Shown in pieces: positions 53,500 through 63,988 of a stretch of DNA of 64,000 bases. The DNA lies in contig CM077011.1 of the NCBI GenBank assembly GCA_039090855.1, positions 22,755,001 through 22,819,000 of the forward strand, read 5' to 3'. Source of the DNA: Macrothele yani. Its lineage: Eukaryota; Arthropoda; Arachnida; Araneae; Macrothelidae. How positions within the stretch are numbered: the stretch's first letter is position 1; each line of letters starts with the position of its first letter. Made by a program: the position numbers and the translations under genes. The notes beneath the pieces are model-generated. The model was not told the origin of the DNA. It saw only the letters and a program-made list of their open reading frames with translations, and ran no database searches.

Positions 53500-54445
53500 A
53501 ACCTACGGAGGTAATTTTCACCTCCCACCTGTCTTAAGCATTCCGCAAGTTCAGTAGCTTCAGTCCGATTGCACACGTTCTTCCTCGTGTTGCATTTTCA
53601 TCAAGCAGCAATCTATACGGGTCAAAAGACATGGTTTCTTACTTTGGTAGGCAGTTTTCAGTTTTTGTTTGACATTGGGTCTAAATCATAGGAGAAAAAG
53701 TTACTGTCATTGTTTTTACAACCAAAATTAGTTTTAGATTGCCTCAGAGAGATTATTTTGCACTGAATCAGAGAGGTAGGCATTTGCCATTTTCACCTCC
53801 CACGTGTCTTACCCATTCTGTGAGTTTCAGTCCGATCAAACACGTTCTTCCTTGTGCTTAATCTTAGACAGCCTTAGAGATATGATTCTGCAATGAATCA
53901 GAGTGGTCGACTCATGCCATTTTCGCCTCCCACGTGTATTACCCATTCTGGGAGTTTCAGTCCGATCGGACACGTTCTTCCTCGTGCTTAATCTCAGACA
54001 ACCTTAGAGATATTATTCTGCAATGAATCAGAGTGGTAGACTCATGCCATTTTCGCCTCCCACGTGTCTTACCCATTCTGGGAGTTTCAGTCCGATCGGA
54101 CACGTTCTTCCTCGTGCTTAATCTCAGACAACCTTAGATATATTATTCTGCAATGAATCAGAGTGGTAGACTCATGCCATTTTCGCCTCCCACGTGTCTT
54201 ACCCATTCTTGGAGTTTCAGTCCGATCGGACACGTTCTTCCTTGCGTTGTATTTCTATCAAGCCGAAGTGTACACGGATCTACAGTCATGGTTTCTTACT
54301 TTGGTAGGCAGTTTTCAGTTTTTGTTTGAGTTTGGATCCAAATGATAGGAGAAAAGGTGCCTGTCATTGTATTTGCAACCAAAATTAGTTTTAGACAGCT
54401 TTAGATTGATGATCCTGCCTGAATCAGAGTGGTAGGCCTATTATA
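53500..54445. repeat. 130 bp tandem repeat inside a longer duplication
   Basis: The word cctcccacgtg recurs at 53796, 53926, 54056 and 54186, giving a 130 bp period. Each unit contains gagtttcagtccgatcggac, cacgttcttcc, and gcaatgaatcagagtggt. The flanks also match each other: 53511-53795 and 54180-54440 share ggtttcttactttggtaggc, agttttcagtttttgtttga and ccaaaattagttttaga, so the whole is a nested duplication about 670 bp apart. Confidence 0.9.
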
Positions 54446-54464
54446 GACCTACCACTCTGATTCA
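54420..54464. repeat. 17-18 bp perfect hairpin at repeat edge
   Basis: tgaatcagagtggtagg and its exact complement flank about 10 bases (54420-54436 and 54448-54464). The sequence is the edge of the 130 bp unit followed by its own inversion. Confidence 0.85.
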
Positions 54465-55763
54465 AAAAACTACAAGAAGTATACCACGGAGGTTCACTGT
54501 CTATTGGCGGTAAGACAGCTGTTATCATACAGGTGACGAAAGAATCGTAACAGGTGGCTAAAGAATGTATTTAGACAAAAATACACGCAGAAGCAGAGAC
54601 TACTGACTTTTAATTGGAAGCGTGCTCGTGCCTTTAACGAATGTTTCGTGACGCAGGATTAAACATAAACAGTTGGGTCACGTAGTAGAACGTCTTACGA
54701 ATCCCGAGGGTTTTAGTGTAAAGAGAATGAACTGTTTTGTCAAGAAGGTATTCTTTGAATTACGGCTTTTGGAGGTGATTTATCTTCATTGGATTAAGGC
54801 TGCACTAATAGATGCGAAAACATGAGAAAAATGTTAAACAAGCTCAAAAGGTTGAGTGACAGATGTTTTATAATTACGAAGGGTATTTCTTCGTAACAAC
54901 ACACCACGGGAGGTTCACCTCAGAACGAGGCACTGGTTCCCTGAGCTGTTTCACGTATGTCTTGTACAGGTAGTATAATGAATAAAATTCTCCGGCTGGA
55001 CGTGTAGTGCAGGAAAGCTTACGTTAAGTCACGTTAGGGTTATTGAAAGGTTACTTGACGTAGCTAAAGTGTGCTTAATCTTCAAGGTGCTACAGTTTGT
55101 TTAGGTAAGACACGCACGTGCAATAAATTCCAAGAATATGGAATTTATTTTTACTCAGCGTTCCTCATTATCTTGAATATCAGTAATATAACTTCGGTTT
55201 TAGTACATTAGTACCTTGAAAGCTCCTTATTAGAGCGCTAAACACAATATACCCTCAACTTAACGTAAACACTCAATGAAATAGACTTAACGGCCAGACA
55301 GAGGTCTGACAATAAAATGAACTAAGTAAACGTACTCACTTTTAACCTTTTATTGGGGAGCTCCTGGTATTACTCAAATACACACTCCAAAATAACACAA
55401 CTACTGATAGCCCGAACTTTCGTACTATCGCAATATCGTAGAAACGCAGGTAAATCGCACATCAACAATCAGGAAGAACCCATCACATATAAAACGAAGC
55501 GCCTCGGTATACTTGAGCGCGCCTATATATATATACTGCATACCACCACGTCATGACTTACACTCGTTGCCACGTATAATTCAGCGGAAGAAACAACATC
55601 TCGTTAAGTGAGAAGATAATTTGCATAGGAAAATAAAATAACAAGAGATAGTAAAATCAAAAAGAAACTGAATCTAGAGTATACGTTACAGTAGCATTAA
55701 AGGAATCTTGTACAACTTCCTCATAATCTTAGCAAAAACGACTCAGTGAATGAATTGAACAAT
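54465..55763. other. no gene seen, 1.3 kb
   Basis: Unique-looking AT-rich sequence. A short block near 55284 (aacggccagac) is the complement of the gtctggccgtt word of the LTR-like repeat, but the similarity does not extend. No convincing coding region. Confidence 0.4.
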
Positions 55764-56076
55764 ACAAATTTTGAAGATGACAATCCGATTTTCGGCGTAA
55801 ATGTGACAAGGATGGTAAGTCAGATAATATCCGAAAACTTGAAAATTTTCATCGTCCTGGAGCGGGACTCGAATCCACGTCTCCCAGAAAACGCCCGGGT
55901 ATGCTAACCACTATACCACCCAGAACGACCAAGTTTCAAGTTTCCGATCAATTTGAATTTAACCATCACGAGTCCCGCTCCAGGACGATGAAAATTTTCA
56001 AGTTTTCGGATATTATCTGACTTACCATCCTTGTCACATTTACGCCAAAAATCGGATTGTCATCTTCAAAACTTGT
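55764..56076. mobile_element. inverted SINE dimer E, copy 1
   Basis: Arms 55764-55871 and 55969-56076 are near-perfect reverse complements of about 108 bp. The centre holds, on the minus strand, a tRNA-like head (tgggtggtatagtggttagc as A box region; gtggattcgagtccc as B box) running into the left arm. The right arm starts at the B box of a second head. It is thus a head-to-head pair of one tRNA-derived SINE, the second lacking most of its head. The same arrangement and spacer occur at 40660. Confidence 0.85.
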
Positions 56077-56115
56077 ATTATATTGCGTAATCCCGTATTT
56101 CTTTCATGAATAAAA

Positions 56116-56910
56116 CAATATATATTATTTTTCTTGAATGTTTGATATTGTGAGGAAGCACTGAGGAATATTTAAAGGAAACCTTAATGATCTTAACACG
56201 CGACTCTCATGTAACAATCCATTTTCATCAGAAATGGTCAGACAGTTTTGCAAAAAAATTCCCTAAACTCTACTGGGTAATAAAAGCAAGAAATAAAAAA
56301 GAAACTACAAGAAGTACACCAGCCTGTAGCAGAATCCTGATCATTTGTTCCTCCATATTGTCCAACTAGTTGCGCAATAATACGAGGCCGCTGATGTGGC
56401 CGTGACCGATGACAAGAGATCCACAATAGCAGCAAAATCGCAACAAAAAAAGCGGAATTCACTTTGTTTCTAAGAAAAAATAAATGTTCTTCCAAGCTGT
56501 ATTTTCTGCTTTTATTCTCTTTTAGTTTTTCTGCTAATGGCACGCCAGAAAACGAAAGGATGTATCCGGTGAACAAAAAATTATATTTTAACTCGAATTG
56601 ACAGAGGCAAAATAACGCAGTAGACTTCCACAGTTAGCAGAATGTCGCAGCAGATGACCAGAAGACAGAAGGAGAAGAATCAAGAAAATTGTTGCTAGGT
56701 TATGGTATTGTAGAAAAAGTATTGTGCAAGAGAATGATTATATAGTAGTGCGATTACACAAAAAATGGTGAATGAAATTCTGTTGTTCAGGCAGCGAAGA
56801 GGTAAGAGACTTCATACACTGAGGTACCAAAAAACCTGCGAAGGGCGCTACTATTTCCTTTATATGCCACCACACCCATGTGGCAATTGGTATCCTCCGC
56901 AGACGACATA
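56116..56910. other. no gene seen
   Basis: Open frames 56238-56576 and 56738-56938 lack recognisable domains. AT-rich with no repeats. Confidence 0.4.
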
Positions 56911-58183
56911 CACTATATTGGCAAAAGTCACCGGACACCCCTTAAACAGCAAATGAACGGATCCGTTGTGTTGTTAAGATGCGCGGTATAGCTGCAAACG
57001 ATATAAAAGCAATCCTGCAGCTGACTGCGATCATATCGCACTGTGAGGTTGAGTGAAAATGTCGCGGCGGGAGAGAACTGACTTTGAGAAAGGAAAGATT
57101 GTTGGGTATTATATTAATGGACTGTCCATAAGAGAAGCCGAGAGGCGTTTAAACACACCCAAGCCAACTCTTTTGGATGTACTGAATAAGTGGAAGACAC
57201 ATGGCGTGCCTGAAGTAGCAAAACCTACCGGCAGACTAAAGAAAATCAGTGATAGAGGACGTCGAAGCCTCAGGAGAGTCGTTACAGCTAATCGACTGAG
57301 TACTGCACAAGACCTCAGTGTACATGTGCCTAAAGATGCTGGAACCTCGGTATGTACACGTACCATTCGAAGAGAACTTCATTCCATGGGCAACCGTGCT
57401 CATGCTGCTGCTCATAAGCCTTTCATCTCCACTCGGAATGCTACTATTCGTTTAGCATGGTGTAAAGAACATTTATCGTGGATCGTAGATCATTGGAAAC
57501 GGGTCCTACGCACTGATGAATCCTGATACACAATCCAGCAGTCTGATGGCTGTGTGTGGATATGGCGACAGCCGGTGGAACGCTATTTACCACAGTGTAC
57601 TGTTCATACGGTAAGGTTTGGAGCTTGCAGTGTACTCTTGTGGGAGTGTGTTTCGTGGTATCGCCCCTGCACATTGGTTATCGTGGACAAACATGTTAAC
57701 CAGCACGTCTACCTTGATGTTCTGGACAATTATGCCCTACCAACTCTGTGACAATACTACGAAACCGAGCCTTGTTTGTACCAGCAGGATAATGCACCGA
57801 GCCTTGTTGGTACCAGCAGGATAATGCACTGAGCCATAAAACAAGGACTGTTACGGCATAGTTTGACGATAATTCCGTATCGTGTGTGGACTGGCCAGCA
57901 CAGAGCTCGGATGTTAATCTCATAGAATACCTATGGGGTGAATTAGAGCGCCACATAAGAAGTTTGGAACCATGACCTACTACTAAGCAAGAGTTAGCGG
58001 CAGCATTATATATTGAATGGAAGCGCATGCTTATCGCTGTGTTCCAAAACCTTGTCGAAAGCATGCCTCGAAGGGCCAGTGCATGGATTGAGGCCAAAGG
58101 TGAACCGACATCGTACTAATGTATTACAATAAATGCTATGTTGTTTTTCTTCTAGGTGTTCGGTGACTTTTGTCAATATAGTG
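56911..58183 (+). mobile_element. Tc1-like element, complete ends
   Basis: Terminal inverted repeats 56911-56939 (cactatattggcaaaagtca ... ggacacc) and 58155-58183 (its complement with two or three differences). TA flanks both sides (56909-56910 and 58184-58185). Length 1273 bp, standard for the family. Confidence 0.93.
57053..58119 (+). pseudogene. Tc1-like transposase with stops and duplicated D motif
   Basis: ATG 57053 or, more likely, 57059 (MSRRERTDFEKGKIVGYYIN). Helix-turn-helix GLSIREAERRLNTPKPTLLD; linker GRLKKISDRGRRSLRR; second helix-turn-helix up to RELHSMGNRAHAAAHKP; then WCKEHLSWIVDHWKRVLRTD with the first catalytic D, and a TGA at 57524-57526 where arginine is usual (DES-stop-Y). 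Beyond, GCVWIWRQPVERYLPQCTV and the second-D region QQDNAP. A 32-36 bp tandem duplication at about 57770-57835 repeats the sequence taccagcaggataatgcac, so the motif occurs twice and the frame is lost. The C-terminal SAWIEAKGEPTSY ends at TAA 58117-58119. Confidence 0.9.
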
Positions 58184-58199
58184 TATATAGAGAGGAAGA

Positions 58200-59400
58200 T
58201 GACTCCGCAAGCTTACGTAGTAGCATTCGCAGTTCAGATGACAGCTTTTCAGCATTTAAGCGATTTCGATTGTAGTATGATACTTGTTGCGCGGGAGATG
58301 TGTCACTCCATCACGGAAATGTCCACGGAATTTGGATTTACATGGTCAACAATTTCAAGGGTGTACCTGGATTACACAAATTCAGGGCAAAAAAATCCAC
58401 ATTGTGAGACCAGCGTGGCCATAGAAAAACCTTGGGCGATCGTAAAGAGCGGCTTCAGGCACGCATTATAACATTCGCGAGGAGTGCAACATTGCCGCAG
58501 ATCACAGCGCTATTCAATGCTGGGGGACAGTAGTAGTGTCAGCGTTCGGACAATGCAACGTTTCCTGTATTCTACTGGGTTTCGGAGATCACGGCCTACC
58601 CGAGTGCCATTGCTGAACCAATGACAAAAGGTCGTGCGCGTCGCCTGGGTTCGGGAACACCGCCATTGGACGCAAGGTGACTGGAAATACAAGATGACTG
58701 GAGACGTAAGGAGACTGGAGACGCAAGGTGACTGGAGACGCATGATTACTAGAGACGCAAGATGACTGGTGACGCAAGATAACTGGTGACGCAAGATGAC
58801 TGGAGACGTGCGACTAATCGAGGTACCAACTATTTTGGGCTGACTCCGAGTGTGGTGGCAACCCCACGAGGCAATGGAACCTGCATGACTACAAGCGACA
58901 GTGTAGGCCGGCGGTGGATGTGTTACGGTGTGAGATATTTTCAGCTGGCACTCATCATGGCTCCTCATAGGTCTACAGACGGCTTCGAATGGTGGAGTCT
59001 ATGTAACCACCCTTGGGGTTCATTTGTCCCCGTTCGTGTCATGTCAACACTCCGACGGATGCGACCTCTTACGACACGACAATGAGCCCCCGCATATATC
59101 CACAGTCGACATATTATTGCTGAATGAACATTCCACGGAGTTTTGCACTCTTGCTTGGGTCACGTTCACCTCTTTTGTCGGATTTAAACGCCATAGAATA
59201 CATTCGTGACGCTGTTTAATGTGTCATCAATGCCAAGAATCCACCACCGGCGAATATTACGGATTTGTAAAATGCTCTTCAGGAAACACGGTGTTCACTG
59301 TCTTCACCACTATGGAAAAAACGTGGAGTGCATTCCCCGTCGAGTTGCAGCCGTTATCCGATCGCGAGGGGGACCAATACTGTATTAGAAAGATATCCCG
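58200..59400 (+). pseudogene. Tc1-like transposase relic, another lineage
   Basis: From 58240: FQHLSDFDCSMILVAREMCH and EFGFTWSTISRVYLDY (helix-turn-helix), then MQRFLYSTGFRRSRPTRVPL, then REHRHWTQGDW just before a 17 bp minisatellite. Later pieces: DNEPPHISTVDILLLNEHST (second D motif), and FVGFKRHRIHS, corresponding to the DLNxIEH third motif read in another frame. At least four frameshifts. It starts directly after the 3' end of the Tc1-like element at 56911-58183. No terminal repeats were assigned. Confidence 0.75.
58668..58812. repeat. 17 bp minisatellite inside the transposase relic
   Basis: The unit is ctggagacgcaaggtga with variants (catgatta, aagataa), about eight copies. The first copy coincides with the coding words for HWTQGDW, and the unit encodes TQDDWRR-type residues in one frame, so it grew from the transposase gene. 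Seventeen is not divisible by three, so the frame is scrambled. Confidence 0.85.
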
Positions 59401-59439
59401 TTTTTTTGGCAATTCAGTGTATGTTCACTTATGAAAATA

Positions 59440-59592
59440 CAAATTTGTCCGATACGGTGATCGAAGACGCGCCCCCTCACTCCCGAGTAAGTTGCTTTCC
59501 AACTAAGTTACACTGACGGAATATACCGCTGCAGATTTGTCGTATTGACACGTGCTTTAGCTCTGTAGTACGTCACACAGTAAAATAGCAAA
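59440..59592 (-). mobile_element. SINE family C copy
   Basis: Matches 31135-31290: gtgatcgaagacgcgccccc at the head, ctgcagatttgtcgt, attgacacgtgcttta, gctctgtagtacgtca. The tRNA-like A box (aacttacttg-type, minus strand) is weak. Confidence 0.75.
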
Positions 59593-60284
59593 TTATCAGC
59601 AAACCTCAATGACAATCAAACAGCTGCCGTCCTCACAAACGTTTACAATTAAGACGTTGAGATGGCTTTATAGACAGCTGACTACAAGGGATTCAGACCT
59701 GTGCAAAGCTTAGATAGCGGCAATATCGGAAAGACTCATGATTTAAGCTACTCCGAAAGAGGCATGTTAGTGGGCTAGACAGCTAAGGTGTAAGAGTCTC
59801 TAAATGGCAAATATGCTCGGCTATCCAAAAAATTTGTATCGAGCGTGTACAATGTCGTGTAAAGAATCAGTAAAACAAACAGTCGGTTGTCTACCTCTGA
59901 GCGGAAGTGACTGGTCGATGTTCGAGTACAACGGATATCGGAGAGACGTTTTAAATTATTAGACTTCGTTTCATGGGCCACAATAATGTGTCAACATCAC
60001 GGTTCAATGGAACTCAGCGTTAACTGTGCTTGCTGGTAGTCGCGGTGTGATGGTCTCGGATCTGTTTTGATGGCAGGCACTGAGTTCCTTATTTCTTCTG
60101 GAACAACACTCGGATGCTACAAAGTACCATAACCCTTTAAGCCGCCGATGTACTTAAACCAAATGTTGCACAAAATATTCAATGCTTGCCATACAGAAAT
60201 GTTCACATAGCGGTGGGGTTATGAGAACACTACGGCAAAATACTTCTGTTTCATTTCTCATCTCCGCAGTACTGACGATAAATA
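59593..60284. other. no gene seen
   Basis: No recognisable coding region, tRNA-like box or repeat. Confidence 0.4.
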
Positions 60285-60428
60285 CACAGTCGAGTCATAT
60301 TATTGTAACCACCTACTTTTGAAGTCAACAACGCGTAGCCAATGAAAGATGGCACGTGTCATGAGCTGGCTTGGAGGGCATATAAGGTGTGCTGTAGGAA
60401 TTCTAAAGACGTATCACTCGTTGCTATC

Positions 60429-61228
60429 ATGAATAAAAGGACTGATTTATCAGATTTGCAAAAAGGGATCCTTCAGCTTTTGGGCCGAGGGTACCAGTAT
60501 TTCCGAAACACCGCAGTCTGTCAATTGTTCGCCTGCTGTTGTGGTTAAAGAGTATCGTGATTGTAGAAATGGCGCCATTGCGGACAAGCGACCGGGAAAC
60601 GGCGGATCACCACTTGCCATTAATATTAGAGATGAACGTCGACTTCGAAGGTGCGTCGGGGCCGGTCGACAAGCTACAGTGGAGCAACTCACTGGCCGAC
60701 TGAACCGCGGAACTACCGGAGTGTGTCTGAAACGACAGTTCATTCCTACTGCGTTTGGGGATCCGATGCAAATGGATGGTCACTGCGTCTATACTAACGA
60801 ATGTGCATCGTCAGAAAAGGCTTGCATTTGCACGGTATTATCAGAATTGGACCTTCGCTAATTGCCTTCTCCGATAGGCAGGTTTTCTGCTTTATCGAAT
60901 GGATGGACGTTGGCGTATAATGCGGGAAACATCGGAGAACAAACATCCTGCAACCCTGGCTGGAAGACCACAAGCTAGTAGGGGCAGCGTTCGGGCTGGG
61001 GAAATTTTCGTGGCATTCTCTGGGTCCACTCATACCTGTGGAAGGCACTATGGATCGAATTCGTTATGAATCCATCCTTTCAAACCACATACACCCGTAC
61101 ATGCTGATTGTATTCCCTGGGGCGTATGAGATCTTCCTGGAAGACAATGCGACGTGTCACATAGCTAGAAACGTCAGAGAGATAGAAAAGGCTTGCTTTT
61201 CACAGCAGTATCAGAATTAGAGTAACAG
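60429..61228 (+). pseudogene. Tc1-like transposase, plus-strand copy, truncated
   Basis: ATG 60429 opens MNKRTDLSDLQKGILQLLGR, the same start type as the minus-strand copy (LQKGMIIGFRGKGGS). Frames then shift repeatedly: RDERRLRRCVGAGRQATVEQ and LTGRLNRGTTGV (frame of 60541), QNWT at about 60848, LGPLIPVEGTMDRIRYESIL and EIFLEDNATCHIARNVRE (frame of 61038; second D in EDNAT, where QDNA is usual). The DLNPIEH third motif is missing because the copy ends near 61230. Many lesions. Confidence 0.8.
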
Positions 61229-62473
61229 TCGTGTGCAGCACGGACAGCATCTAGACGGGCTGGGAGTGACCCATTAAAGTGATGGAAGGTGTTCGCAGGT
61301 AGGTGGAGCCATGTTGACTGCAGTGCATCTGATAGCTTCTGGAAGGTGCGTGGTGGAGGATCTAAAGAGCGAACAACACGATCGAGGTTGTCCCACGCAT
61401 GCTCAATTGGGTTTAAGTCTGGGGAATAAGGGGGCCAGGGAAGTACTTTGAAATCTTCATCGTGCTCTTCCAACCACTCTCGGACATTCCCAGCTACGTC
61501 GCATTGTCGTGCTGGAAGATCCCATCCGCTTGAGGGAAGACAAATAGGATGTACGAATTTTTTTTAATTGAAGGTTTAACGACCACCGTGAGCAACTCAA
61601 TGGGCTATAAGCAGTCGCCCGTCCCTAATTTAGGGTCACTGGTTCTAGGGAAGGGAGAAAACCAGTGCCGTAAGACAAACACAACATCCATGCCTCACCG
61701 GGATTCGAACCCGGACCCCGTTCGGACGAATGATCAGAGGCCATCGCTTAGACCACTGCGCCACCGGGGAGGCCATGTATGAGTTTACGTGGTCTGCAAG
61801 AATGGATTCATACGGAATTCTGACCACAGTGCCTTCCACAGGTATGAGTGGACCGAGGGAATGACACAAAATGATTCCCCACACAATAACGCTGCCGCCA
61901 GCAGTTCGTGTTTTTTGAGCAATGGTTGAAGAGTGTTTGCACTCCGATGTTTCTCTCCTTATACGCCAAAGTCAAACCATTCGGTGTTGCCGAAAACGTG
62001 ACGACTCATCGGAAAAGGCAATCGTTTACTAAACAGCGGAGGTCCAATTCTGATGCTGCCGTGTAATTGTAAGCGTTTTCTGTCAATACACCTTTGTTAG
62101 CATAGGTGCAATGACCATCCGTCTGCATCGGAGCCCCGTACGCAGCAGGGTTCGCTGAACTGTCGTTTTAGACACACTTCCGGTAACCCCCTGATTCATT
62201 CGGCCAGTGAGTTTCTCCATTGTAGCATGTCGATAGGCCCTCACGCACCTTCGATGTGGACGTTCACCTCTCACATCAATGGCACGTGGTGCTCCGAAGT
62301 TTGCACGTCCCTTATTCGCTATGTTGCCATTTCTCCAATCACAACACACTTTAACCATAACAGCACGGGAACAGTCCACAGACTGCGCTGTTTCAGAAAT
62401 ACTGCCACCCTTGCCCCGAAAGCCGATAATCATTCCTTTTTTTGCAAATGTGATAAGTCGCTCCTTTTTTCAT
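61174..62473 (-). pseudogene. Tc1-like transposase, minus-strand copy, split by SINE
   Basis: Start probably at ATG 62473 with a one-base error, since MIIGFRGKGGSISETAQSVD lies in the next frame (from 62433). Then ERPHRRCVRAYRHATMEKLT, MNQGVTGSVSKTTVQRTLLR, and TIAFSDESS (first D) and HSLGPLIPVEGTVVRIPYES. A SINE A interrupts at 61561-61774. Beyond it, GNVREWLEEHDEDFKVLPWP and YSPDLNPIEHAWDNL with the catalytic E, to a C-terminal stop near 61174. The second-D motif would lie at the SINE junction and is damaged. Confidence 0.83.
61549..61786 (-). mobile_element. SINE family A in the Tc1-like transposase
   Basis: On the minus strand: head gcctccccggtggcgcagtg, B box gggttcgaatcccggtg, tail ctaaattagggacgggcgac, and a short A run. 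Imperfect 12 bp target duplication: atgtacgaattt (61549-61560) and atgtatgagttt (61775-61786), two mismatches. Nearly identical in body to the copies at 27105 and 48869. Confidence 0.92.
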
Positions 62474-62619
62474 GACAGCAAGAGTGATATATTTTCAGAA
62501 TGCATACAGAACACCTTATATACCCTCCAAGCCAGCTCACAATACGTACTTTCTTTGATTGGCCACGCGCTGTTGAAGTCAAAAGTAGGAGGTGCTTACA
62601 ATAATGTGACTCGACTGTG

Positions 62620-62904
62620 AATTTTTTGCCTTCTTTGTAGTGAAATGTTTGTAATTTTTTAATTTCTTGAATGACGACTGCAATTACTTCAGTAGATTCG
62701 TTGTTGAAATGATCACTTTCTTCAAGAATTATAGACGAAAAATTGAAGTAAAATCCTTAGGATCCTCAGTAAAATCGTTAGGATTCATGATACTCGGGGA
62801 GGACCTTAAAATGAAGCTTAATTCATGTGCAGTTATTTATACCATTTCGTATTTCATACACGCTTTATGGTATAATACGTAGAATAATTTAGCTAATTCA
62901 TATA
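62620..62904. other. no gene seen
   Basis: AT-rich spacer between two Tc1-type elements. A 20-base word (tccttaggatcctcag-like, repeated as aaatccttaggat/aaatcgttaggat at 62752-62783) is duplicated once. Confidence 0.4.
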
Positions 62905-62999
62905 CAGCGGTTCGACAGAAGAATGTGAACACCTAGAAAAAAAAGATTTTAAGTATCAAATAGGGTGTGTGACCACGTTGGTGTCAAAGCTGCCTATAT

Positions 63000-63988
63000 C
63001 CTCCTTGGAATGGACGCATACAAATTTGGGACTTGAGCAGTTCCTGCATGAAAAATGTTTTACACCATTCTTCATGCAGGAACTGCTCCAAGTCATTGAG
63101 AATTGCAGGAGGAGGATAACGGGATCTTACCCTGTTTTCCATCACAGCCCACAGTGGCTCGATTATGTTCAAGTGTGGTGATTAGGGAGGCAAAAAAAGG
63201 TGCAAAAGTTCGTCCTCATGTCCCTCAAACTTTTATTGGACCTTCCGAGCTCTGTGCATTGTCTTGATAGATAGCATCTCCTGCAGGAAACATAGCCTGA
63301 GTCATTGAATGGACTTGGTCTGCCAAAATGATTTCATACGCCCTGCCACTCGATTCGTCCTTTCAAGGGGATTAGGAAACTTTGCTGAAATCCACGATAT
63401 GACCGCCCAGAGTATGACAGAACCACCCCCATGCTGCACTGTTGGGAGCTGACAGTCTGGACTTTATGTTTCTGACGGTGTTCTCCAAAAGTAAACATGT
63501 CCTGCAGTGGGGAATAATGTGAATGTGGATTCATCCCACCACGTTACACGCTTCCAATCATCGGCAGTCTACGTTGTATGCTCCCACCATTACTGCAGTC
63601 GCCGACGTGCATTCACCCGTGTCACCAGAAGTTTTGCAATAGAAGCTGTGCCACGAATATTTTGTTCATGCAATTCCTGCGCGCTTCTTTCCTTGATACT
63701 GGGTTCTGGATATGAGCTCCGCACTTATTTTCCGCACCGCTGTCTTCTTATTACAGGTAATAATGCGCCTTAATGCTCTCCTATCTCTGTCGGTCAGGGT
63801 CGTTTTCCGGGCGCTCTTGTGTTTCGCAGACGAGGTTTTGCCACAAACACGGTATGCTAGCATGACGTTAGATACAGTAGCTCTGGACCCCCTCCCCCCA
63901 CTGTCCAGGCGACTGTTGACACGGAGGCACCAACTTGCTTGCCCCCAATAATTAGCCCTCTTTCGGAGTCCGTTAAGTCGCTCATTTC
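63000..63988 (-). pseudogene. Tc1-like transposase, degenerate
   Basis: ATG 63988 reads MSDLTDSERGLIIGGKQVGA then SVSTVAW, a helix-turn-helix start. In another frame (63863-63666) GKTSSAKHKSARKTTLTDRD, RRALRRIITCNKKTAVRKIS and AELISRTQY follow. The middle has NPHSHYSPLQDMF and AAWGWF-type pieces in several frames. The C-terminal part MNIIEPLWAVMENRVRSRYP (63172-62984) contains the third acidic residue in IEPLW. The second-D motif near 63260 reads YQDN-like only across frames. A local inverted repeat at 63035-63091 sits in the C-terminal coding part. Confidence 0.75.
63035..63091. repeat. 18 bp inverted repeat in transposase C-terminus
   Basis: gagcagttcctgcatgaa and ttcatgcaggaactgctc are perfect complements about 20 bases apart. 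One half belongs to the coding sequence for LEQFLHEE; the other is an inverted copy inserted beside it. Confidence 0.85.

Larger units (their letters stand above)
50935..53640 (-). mobile_element. Tc1-like element with an amplified HTH segment
   Basis: On the minus strand: a leader from about 53640, the original transposase N-terminus near 53395, an array of copies of that segment (53400-51835), then the remaining transposase to 51074. The array adds about 1.5 kb to what would otherwise be a standard element of about 1.2 kb. The terminal repeats are not identified with confidence. Confidence 0.75.
60285..62619. mobile_element. two Tc1-like copies tail to tail, with a SINE
   Basis: The left outer end cacagtcgagtcatattatt (60285, after TA) and the right outer end (its complement, ending 62619) are the same family terminal repeat; the similarity continues as accacctacttttgaagtca for about 50 bp. 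Inside, the left copy is on the plus strand and truncated near 61230; the right copy is on the minus strand. No inner terminal repeats are visible, so the outer pair bounds a 2.3 kb composite. Confidence 0.8.

Noticed and set aside
55250..55300. A third, minus-strand copy of the LTR-like repeat
   Set aside because: Only an 11-base word (aacggccagac) matches; the similarity does not extend either way.
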